A DNA stretch of 48,734 bases from Cyanomargarita calcarea GSE-NOS-MK-12-04C (GTDB taxonomy: Bacteria > Cyanobacteriota > Cyanobacteriia > Cyanobacteriales > Nostocaceae): NCBI GenBank assembly GCA_019359595.1, contig JAHHGZ010000053.1, positions 1-48,734 of the forward strand, given 5' to 3'. The position numbers and the translations under genes are program-made. Below the pieces are notes generated by a model. It saw only the letters and a program-made list of their open reading frames with translations. It searched no databases and was not told the origin of the DNA. Positions 43,012 through 48,734 of this stretch are shown here, one piece after another (the first letter of the stretch is position 1; every line of letters starts with the position of its first letter).

Positions 43012-43129
43012 ATCCTTTGAGTTGGGGGTCTGATACCCCGACTTATTCAGGTCGCTCGTTTTGAGTTAGGGTCTGAATCGATATCTTGTAAACCTCTTAC
43101 GAATTCCTTCTTCCTTCATTCAATTAATT
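43012..43129. repeat. GGGGTTTAATACCCC/CCTTCTTCC repeat, full copy 8
   Basis: TTATCCTTTGAGTTGGGGGT, a GGGG/CCCC hairpin, CGACTTATTCAGGTCG, GCTCGTTTTGAGTTAGGG and TCTGAATCGATATCTTGTAA are followed by CTCTTACGAATTCCTTC and CATTCAATTA. It matches the copy at 35533 almost throughout, apart from the second-hairpin loop and the number of CTTCTTC units. Confidence 0.85.
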
Positions 43130-43315
43130 TTGCTCCCGTCATCATTGGGCAAGCCATTTTGAATTATCTTGGCGGTGAAACCTTAAGGATGGGGGAAGCG
43201 TCAATAATTTTAACTAGTATTTTTCCTTACTTTGTCTTTGATAGTGACTGTCATGTTTGGATAAAGTACTTGAGATAATTAGAATAAGAGCCGAAATCCT
43301 AAATCTCAAATTGTT

Positions 43316-43813
43316 ATGATGCCCTTCTATCAATTACCCCAATCTCTGATGCGTTATGTTGGGTTAGCCTGGATGTTACCAGTCGCATTATGCAGCGCTC
43401 TAGCCGGACCTAACCAACTGCAAAGCGCTTATTCCCAAACATCTGGGGGAAACCGTCCCCTGCAAATTAAATCCGATATTCAAGAATTTAACTCCAAAAC
43501 CCAAGTGATAACCGCTCGCGGTAACGTCCAAATGGTATATTCGGCTCGGGGAATTCAAGCAACAGCCGCACAAGCGCAATACTTCAGTAACGAACGTCAA
43601 ATTGTTTTGAGTGGCAATGTTTATATTTTACAAAATGGGGCCAATAGTATTCGGGGTGAGAAGGTTGTATATCTAATTGATGAAGGGCGATTTGTGGCAA
43701 TGCCTCTTCAGGGACGTCAAGTAGAATCAATTTACATCATCAACGACAGCCCTAATGGTAGTCCATCGGCTGCACCTGCCCCATCAACAGCCCCTTTGAA
43801 ACGTTCTAGGTAA
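43316..43813 (+). CDS. lptA: LptA/OstA-like lipopolysaccharide transport periplasmic protein
   Basis: This 165-residue protein has an N-terminal signal peptide (about 1-40, LAWMLPVALCSALAGPNQLQ). The beta-jellyroll repeats of the LptA/OstA family follow: PLQIKSDIQEFNSKTQVITA, RGNVQMVYSARGIQATAAQA, IVLSGNVYILQNGANSIRGE and VYLIDEGRF. LptA bridges lipopolysaccharide from the inner-membrane LptBFG complex to the outer membrane. The immediate order lptA, lptB, permease supports the assignment. A Pro/Ala-rich tail (SAAPAPSTAPLKRSR) is extra. Two ATGs are adjacent at 43316 (ATGATG), so the start may be one codon later. Confidence 0.9.
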   Translation: MMPFYQLPQSLMRYVGLAWMLPVALCSALAGPNQLQSAYSQTSGGNRPLQIKSDIQEFNSKTQVITARGNVQMVYSARGIQATAAQAQYFSNERQIVLSGNVYILQNGANSIRGEKVVYLIDEGRFVAMPLQGRQVESIYIINDSPNGSPSAAPAPSTAPLKRSR

Positions 43814-43992
43814 AAAGTGCATCAGACATGAGTGCTGAGTGAGGAATTACTTTACTAGTTAAAACTGTAGATGCCAGGGTAAGAGGCTTCTTGGAAATTA
43901 AAATGAAAAAAAATGTCAAAACTCAGCACACCCTTGTCGCAAAGCGAGTCAGCGCATACAGCACTACTAAATAAAAAGGGGCACGAATTGTA

Positions 43993-44721
43993 GTGAAAAT
44001 TGTCTTAGATAACATTCACAAATCTTATGGCAAGCGGGCTATCGTCAATCGTGTCAACCTTTCTGTTCATCAAGGTGAAGTGGTTGGTTTACTAGGGCCT
44101 AATGGTGCTGGGAAAACAACTACTTTTTATATTGCCACAGGTTTAGAAAAACCCAATCAGGGAAGCGTTTGGTTAGACAATCAAGATATTACTGGACTAC
44201 CAATGCATAAAAGAGCGCGGCTTGGCATTGGTTATTTAGCACAAGAAGCAAGTGTTTTTCGCCAGCTATCTGTACGGGATAATATCCTTTTGGTCTTAGA
44301 ACAAACAAATGTACCACGCCGGGAATGGTCTGGACGCTTAGAAACTTTACTGCGGGAGTTTCGCTTGCAAAAAGTAGCTAATAGTAAAGGTATTCAACTT
44401 TCTGGAGGTGAGCGACGGCGAACTGAGTTAGCGAGGGCACTGGCTGCGGGAACAAATGGCCCGAAATTTTTACTTTTAGATGAACCATTTGCCGGAGTTG
44501 ACCCGATTGCAGTTTCAGAAATTCAGGAAATTGTTAAGCAACTGCGCGATCGCAATATGGGCATCTTAATCACAGACCATAATGTCCGCGAAACCCTTGC
44601 CATTACCGACCGTGCTTACATTATGCGTGAAGGACAAATCCTCGCTTCCGGGACTGCTGACGAACTCTACAGCAATCCATTGGTAAAGCAATACTACTTA
44701 GGCGAACACTTCCAGGCTTAG
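43993..44721 (+). CDS. lptB: Lipopolysaccharide export ABC ATPase LptB
   Basis: This 242-residue ATPase has Walker [10 protein letters not shown], signature LSGGERRRTELARAL and Walker B LLLDEPFAGVDP. The LptB-specific ITDHNVRETL and YLGEHF near the end settle the assignment. It energises extraction of lipopolysaccharide from the inner membrane. The frame begins with GTG at 43993, which directly precedes the conserved KIVLDNIHKSYG. It is 180 bases after lptA and 146 bases before the permease, so the three are probably co-transcribed. Confidence 0.94.
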   Translation: MKIVLDNIHKSYGKRAIVNRVNLSVHQGEVVGLLGPNGAGKTTTFYIATGLEKPNQGSVWLDNQDITGLPMHKRARLGIGYLAQEASVFRQLSVRDNILLVLEQTNVPRREWSGRLETLLREFRLQKVANSKGIQLSGGERRRTELARALAAGTNGPKFLLLDEPFAGVDPIAVSEIQEIVKQLRDRNMGILITDHNVRETLAITDRAYIMREGQILASGTADELYSNPLVKQYYLGEHFQA

Positions 44722-44800
44722 TCATTTGTCATACACCCACCAGGGAAGCAAGCTATGTCATTTGTTCTTTGCAAGTCCCTTACCAATGACCAGTGACTAA

Positions 44801-44920
44801 TAACTAATGACTAAATATAAGCCTTTTTATACCCTGAATTCACTACTGCCAATTTCGATCTAACTAATGACTAAATATAAGCCTTTTTATACCCTGAATT
44901 CACTACTGCCAATTTCGATC
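44801..44920. repeat. Exact 60-bp tandem duplication over the permease start
   Basis: The unit 44801-44860 (TAACTAATGACTAAATATAA to AATTTCGATC) is repeated exactly at 44861-44920. Copy 1 contains ATG at 44807 and an 18-codon frame ending in TAA at 44861. Copy 2 supplies the ATG at 44867 that continues into the permease. The mature protein would therefore start with the same 18 residues as the upstream peptide. The perfect identity means the event is recent or the copy number is unstable. Confidence 0.95.
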
Positions 44921-46039
44921 ATGGATCGGTATTTAGCAATGCAGTTATGGCCTCCTTTTTTCTTCGGTGTGGGGGCTTTTACTTCTGTCGTATTGGCAAT
45001 TGACAGTTTATTTGAATTGTTACGGAAAGTTGTAGAATCTGGACTGCCTTTAACAATTGCTCTACAAGTTTTTTTGTTAAAGCTACCCTATGTGATTGTT
45101 TATGCCTTCCCCATGTCCACATTACTAGCTACTTTGATGACTTACAGTCGTCTTTCTAGCGAAAGCGAATTAATCGCTTTACGTGGATGTGGGGTGAGTG
45201 TCCATCGCATGGTGCTAACTGCTGTAACCTTAAGTTTGATGGTAACGGGTTTGACATTTGTCTTTAACGAGCATATTGCACCAGTAGCAAAATACCAAGC
45301 AACGCAAATTTTGGAAGCCGCTCTGAAATCAGACAAACCAATTATTGCCAAGCAAGATAATATCTTTTATCCAGAATATCGAGAAGTCAAGCAGCCGGAT
45401 GGCACTACTAGTAGAATCTTAGCCCGGTTGTTTTACGCCGATCGCTTTGATGGTACGCGAATGAAAGGTTTGACAATTATAGACCGTTCTGAAGGAGGTC
45501 TTAATCAAATTGTGGTCTCAGAATCAGCCGAATGGAATCCATCGCAAAACATTTGGGATTTCTACAATGGTACCATGTATCTAGTTGCTCCCGATCGCTC
45601 TTATCGGAATATTGTGCGATTTGAACAGCAAAAATTAGAACTGCCCCGCACACCATTAAGTTTGGCAGAAAAAACTCGTGACTACGACGAAATGAATATT
45701 GCCCAAGCTTACGAACAACTGGCAATAGATCGTCTTAGTGGCGATCGCCAAAAAATTCGGAAGCTAGAAGTGCGGATTCAACAAAAAATCGCTTTTCCTT
45801 TTGTGTGTGTAATTTTTGGCCTAGTCGGCTCCGTGATGGGCAGCATCCCCCAGCGGACTGGACGGGGTACAAGTTTTGGTATTAGTGTCATCGTTATTTT
45901 TAGTTACTATTTACTTTTATCTGTTTGTGGTGCCCTCGGACAGGCAGGAATCCTTTCCCCCTTTGTTGGAGCTTGGTTGCCGAACTTTTTTGGGTTAACT
46001 GTAGGTTTATACTTATTAAGACGGGTCACGCAGCGGTAA
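44867..46039 (+). CDS. LptF/LptG family (YjgP/YjgQ) permease
   Basis: This 390-residue inner-membrane protein has about six helices in two groups (three N-terminal from residue 25 to 120, three C-terminal from about 300) around a periplasmic beta-jellyroll. The conserved motifs are IMDRYLAMQLWPPFFFGVGA, VVESGLPLTIALQVFLLKLP, SSESELIALRGCGVS, KIRKLEVRIQQKIAFPF and the final AWLPNFFGLTVGLYLL. It is the transmembrane part of the Lpt exporter; whether F or G cannot be settled from one gene. The first 18 residues lie within a 60-bp duplication, and MDRYLAM at 44921 could be the original start. Confidence 0.9.
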   Translation: MTKYKPFYTLNSLLPISIMDRYLAMQLWPPFFFGVGAFTSVVLAIDSLFELLRKVVESGLPLTIALQVFLLKLPYVIVYAFPMSTLLATLMTYSRLSSESELIALRGCGVSVHRMVLTAVTLSLMVTGLTFVFNEHIAPVAKYQATQILEAALKSDKPIIAKQDNIFYPEYREVKQPDGTTSRILARLFYADRFDGTRMKGLTIIDRSEGGLNQIVVSESAEWNPSQNIWDFYNGTMYLVAPDRSYRNIVRFEQQKLELPRTPLSLAEKTRDYDEMNIAQAYEQLAIDRLSGDRQKIRKLEVRIQQKIAFPFVCVIFGLVGSVMGSIPQRTGRGTSFGISVIVIFSYYLLLSVCGALGQAGILSPFVGAWLPNFFGLTVGLYLLRRVTQR

Positions 46040-46062
46040 ATTCGGGGATCTTGCAGCCCCAT

Positions 46063-46443
46063 TCAATTTAAAGAATCTGATAGTCGTACAGGAAGTTCAT
46101 TAGGGAATATTTTTGGGTAAAGAAACCGTTCAACTGTACTACTTAATTTGTCGTATGAAGCAATACCTGTAATGCTAGCGGCTAATTCACCGTCTTTAAA
46201 AATTAATACGGTAGGAATATTTTTAATGCAGAATTCATTGAGGATAAATTTGTTTTTGTTGTTTTTGTCCACGTCAATTGTGACTATTTTGACGTGGGCA
46301 CCATAGTTTCTATCCAGTTTTTCTATATAAGGGGCAATATGCTTACAAAAACGACACCAAGTCGCCAGAAAAGCAATTACAACCAATTTTTGTTTGCTTA
46401 AAAGTATATAAAAATCACTATCTTGAATCTCAGGTATGCTCAT
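46063..46443 (-). CDS. Thioredoxin-fold protein with atypical CRFC active site
   Basis: From the ATG at 46443 the product is 126 residues with a standard thioredoxin fold. VVIAFLATWC at 21-30 is followed by RFC to 33, giving a WCRFCK active site in place of WCGPCK. The cis-Pro segment is NIPTVLIFKDGEL and the final part AASITG. The positive residue replacing Gly, with Phe replacing Pro, should shift the redox potential. A 24-residue tail (YPKIFPNELPVRLSDSLN) is longer than in housekeeping thioredoxins. No signal peptide is present after this start; the open frame further up to 46530 looks non-coding. Confidence 0.85.
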   Translation of the reverse strand: MSIPEIQDSDFYILLSKQKLVVIAFLATWCRFCKHIAPYIEKLDRNYGAHVKIVTIDVDKNNKNKFILNEFCIKNIPTVLIFKDGELAASITGIASYDKLSSTVERFLYPKIFPNELPVRLSDSLN

Positions 46444-46770
46444 ATAATATGTGCCAAATTTTACTTTTAGCCTAAGTTGCTGTATAAATAACAACTTGCT
46501 TCTAATCAGAATAATAGATGAATTTTTCAATTGGGAATTGAAATTTCGAGCCTAGATGTTGTGTAGACGGCTGAATCCATTATTAGCTTTGGAAGAAAAT
46601 TGGGCGTTTGTCCGTAAATCATTCGCGAATTCGATTATATGAGACTTATTTATAGTTCATGGCTTTGACTATTAAGTCTGCTGAACCCTAGATTAAAGTA
46701 TCAATAGCTCGTTGCAGTCTTAGATCCTGAGTTAAGATAACTGCGAGACTCCCTTGATAGTGACGATAAA
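46444..46770. other. Divergent intergenic region
   Basis: About 330 bases separate the thioredoxin and the recombinase-like genes. It should contain both promoters. I see no hairpin, repeat copy or known operator. Confidence 0.4.
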
Positions 46771-47127
46771 ATGACTGCTAACAACTCCCAAGACGCAAGA
46801 ATCTGGGAAAGGCTAGAGCAAGGACGAAAACTTAAAGCTGCTCGTGGAGGTTATGCAGGCTACGGCTCACCACCTTTCGGTCAGACTTCGGTTAACGGTG
46901 AACTGGTACAAGATCCCCAAGAACAACAGGTGATTGAATTTATTCGTCGTCACCACAAGTCTGGTAAGTCTTTACAACAAATTGCTGACTGGCTCAACCA
47001 GCAGAATTTTCAAACCAAGCGCGGTCAACAGTGGAAAAGAATTTCTGTGAAACGTGTTCTAGATCGTCTTTATGGTAAAACACCAAGAATATCCAGCATT
47101 CCGTTTAACTATAGAGAAAGCTTATAG
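46771..47127 (+). CDS. Stand-alone recombinase-domain DNA-binding protein
   Basis: This 118-residue protein matches the Recombinase domain that follows the catalytic part of large serine recombinases. It has GRKLKAARGGYAGYGSPPFG, VNGELVQDPQEQQVIEFIRR, SLQQIADWLNQQNFQTKRGQ and RISVKRVLDRLYGK. The catalytic resolvase domain (with the Ser and Arg residues) is absent, and none is encoded upstream, where a normal promoter-like gap begins. The gene has a clean ATG at 46771. It could be a domesticated DNA-binding protein, and similar orphan domains seem common in cyanobacteria. It could also be the remnant of an integrase. Confidence 0.75.
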   Translation: MTANNSQDARIWERLEQGRKLKAARGGYAGYGSPPFGQTSVNGELVQDPQEQQVIEFIRRHHKSGKSLQQIADWLNQQNFQTKRGQQWKRISVKRVLDRLYGKTPRISSIPFNYRESL

Positions 47128-47239
47128 TTAAATTTTTGACTCTTCTGTGCCCATTGATAGTGACTTAATCGCTATTGAGAGGTTACGATAAAATATACAA
47201 TTAAACTGCGATTGAGATATTTTTTCGCACCTGTCGCCC

Positions 47240-48433
47240 ATGTCACCTCGTCACTACCCCCCCGCTTACTTACGCTATCTTAAAGCCAGATTATGGAACC
47301 TTGCGCGACCTGGTTTTTGGGGAACAGCAATATTTTTATCTGTGGTAGGGTTGGGAATTAGAGAATACTGGTTAAATCCAGATTTTTTTACTCAAGCACA
47401 GCCCAAAAAACAAGTTGCATCGCAGCAACAGCCTACAGACCCTAATTTATCAGCAGAAGATAAAGCGATCGCCGCAGACATCGATAATTTGCCGGTGCTT
47501 TATAACGATCTGGAAGAATCTGTGCCAGCAAGTACAACCACATCCGTGGAAAATACTGAAGCCAAAAAGAATGAAAACTCATTTGAAGAGTTAGTTCGCA
47601 AAAACAAGGCTGCTATCAGTGAAGCGAAAGCAAATCCTAACGCTGGATATACCGCACCTCCATCCAAGTTAGAAAATCCCTTTTTAGTACAATCAGAAAA
47701 ATTATTACAGCTTCGCAATTTTGAGAGCGAAGGCAATTTTTTAGGCATCAATTCTGTAAATGCTTCCTCGACTCAACTAAGTACTGTAGAAACATCCTCT
47801 GGTAACAGTCTTGGATTATTTAATAGAAACAATTATTTAAATCAAAATAATCCCCGAGTTAATGCTTTACAAACCGCACTCGACCAATCAAAGCAGCAGA
47901 ATCAATCAACCCTCAACAATAAAATAACTCCAATAAGTTCCTTGATGCAAACTTCTTATGGAGAAGCAACATTAATGCAGGGAACAAATAGTGTATACAA
48001 TCAACCCCTGGATGCTAACACTACCTTAAATACAAATACGATTAATTCTGTCTCTAATCCAATTGGCTACACTCAGTCAACGCTAAATAACTTACCACCA
48101 TCTTACAATAACTTCAATAACACTGAGACATCCGGCACAAATTTGTCGCCAAATTCCTACAGTACCTTTAATAACACTCAGGTAGCGCCTACTGTTGGAA
48201 TACCAACGCCAGGAATATCACCTGTCAATTCTAATATCATGAGTAATACAGCACCTTCTTATATCCAAACTCCAAATCAAGGTGCTGCCACTAACAATAT
48301 TTCTGTGGGAAATGTAAACTACGGTAATACAGGTTTGCAGCCAACTCAAACGATTCAGCCTAATGCCTCAATTCCTCGTCCAACACCAGGGGCTTATGGT
48401 GGGTTTCAGATTAATGGTGTTACTTATCCTTAA
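47240..48433 (+). CDS. Uncharacterised membrane-anchored low-complexity protein
   Basis: This 397-residue protein has a basic N-terminus (RHYPPAYLRYLKARLWNLAR) and one membrane helix (about 28-44, FWGTAIFLSVVGLGIREYWL). An acidic linker (about 70-90, SAEDKAIAADIDNLPVLYND) follows. A conserved-looking patch (NPFLVQSEKLLQLRNFESEG, about 145-165) precedes a long Asn/Ser/Thr/Gln/Pro-rich tail that ends in TPGAYGGFQINGVTYP. The topology is probably a cytoplasmic N-terminus and a periplasmic disordered tail. It starts about 110 bases after the recombinase-like gene. I do not recognise its function; a cell-wall or division scaffold is one possibility. Confidence 0.7.
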   Translation: MSPRHYPPAYLRYLKARLWNLARPGFWGTAIFLSVVGLGIREYWLNPDFFTQAQPKKQVASQQQPTDPNLSAEDKAIAADIDNLPVLYNDLEESVPASTTTSVENTEAKKNENSFEELVRKNKAAISEAKANPNAGYTAPPSKLENPFLVQSEKLLQLRNFESEGNFLGINSVNASSTQLSTVETSSGNSLGLFNRNNYLNQNNPRVNALQTALDQSKQQNQSTLNNKITPISSLMQTSYGEATLMQGTNSVYNQPLDANTTLNTNTINSVSNPIGYTQSTLNNLPPSYNNFNNTETSGTNLSPNSYSTFNNTQVAPTVGIPTPGISPVNSNIMSNTAPSYIQTPNQGAATNNISVGNVNYGNTGLQPTQTIQPNASIPRPTPGAYGGFQINGVTYP

Positions 48434-48586
48434 AAAAACACTTGTGACAACTCCACACACTGACCCCCTACGCTCTTTCAGTGCGGGCAACTTTGCGAAA
48501 TTAAGGAGCCTAAAAATCTCATAAAATCTGGTTACTAGTAAAACCAGAGCGAGTTGTAGGGGAGAAAACCGTTGACCTGCGTCAAT

Positions 48587-48734
48587 ATGTCAAGGCTATA
48601 TATGAACGCTTTTGCTGCTCAAATGACAACAGAAGCCAAGGATTATGCTGTATTTCTCACGTCAGATTACGCTCAAGTTGCTTCTACGAAAGCATTTCCC
48701 ATTCGTTTGGTTACCGAAATTCCACCGAATGCGA
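48587..48734 (+). CDS. 5' end of an unrecognised gene, cut by the window edge
   Basis: An open frame runs from ATG at 48587 to the end of the window (49 codons so far): MSRLYMNAFAAQMTTEAKDY, AVFLTSDYAQVASTKAFPIR, LVTEIPPNA. A second ATG at 48602 is another possible start. There is no signal peptide. Too little is present to name a family. An alternative frame from upstream (KTVDLRQYVKAIYERF) was also open for a stretch, so the call is tentative. Confidence 0.4.
   Translation, partial: MSRLYMNAFAAQMTTEAKDYAVFLTSDYAQVASTKAFPIRLVTEIPPNA

Overview
The window looks like chromosomal DNA from a filamentous, Nostocales-type cyanobacterium. GCGATCGC (HIP1) octamers occur throughout. Plant-type ferredoxin-thioredoxin reductase, a DUF92/VTE6-like protein, membrane-anchored pentapeptide proteins and a cyanobacterial PilT agree with this. 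So do the many small dispersed repeats (TTAGTTG-type heptamers, MITE-like hairpins, very small inserts in HIP1 sites) typical of that group. No rRNA, tRNA or CRISPR array was found.

Layout. (1) 1-3.5 kb: remnant of a STAND/HEAT protein, an NmrA-like SDR, a HlyD-type adaptor and an HNH endonuclease remnant. (2) 3.6-12.4 kb: two divergent, signal-less subtilases, a DUF92 protein, then a parvulin-like isomerase overlapping a type I secretion ABC exporter whose peptidase domain has lost its catalytic triad. With the HlyD protein this reads as a type I secretion locus with candidate substrates. (3) 12.7-18.3 kb, minus strand: a branched-chain/neutral amino acid ABC transporter in the order livK-H-M-(small ORF)-G-F, with repeats in most gaps. 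(4) 18.9-23.5 kb: three membrane-anchored pentapeptide-repeat paralogues in tandem. (5) 23.6-28.7 kb, minus strand: a papain-like candidate, an M20 amidohydrolase, BioD and a transmembrane Ser/Thr kinase. (6) 29.4-35.9 kb: PRPP synthetase, an HD-domain gene scrambled by a 26-bp insert, two paralogous coiled-coil membrane proteins of unknown function with a MITE between them, and a small HTH regulator. (7) 36-41.9 kb: a small unknown protein, TypA, a VapC toxin with a 5'-truncated antitoxin, PilT and a DUF58 protein. (8) 42.1-48.7 kb: ftrC coupled to a DUF309 gene, an Lpt set (LptA, LptB, LptF/G-like permease), an atypical thioredoxin, a stand-alone recombinase domain, a large low-complexity membrane protein and the start of one more gene.

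The main novelty candidates are the coiled-coil/two-TM paralogue pair at 31.3-34.7 kb, the three pentapeptide proteins, and the signal-less subtilases beside a C39-dead exporter. Several direct genome-evolution events are also visible. A very small element splits a HIP1 site and frameshifts an HD gene. A 60-bp tandem duplication creates an 18-codon upstream ORF that copies the start of the Lpt permease. A family of about 110-bp repeats ending in a GAAGGAAGAAGG tract sits at gene ends and has become the C-terminus of two ORFs.
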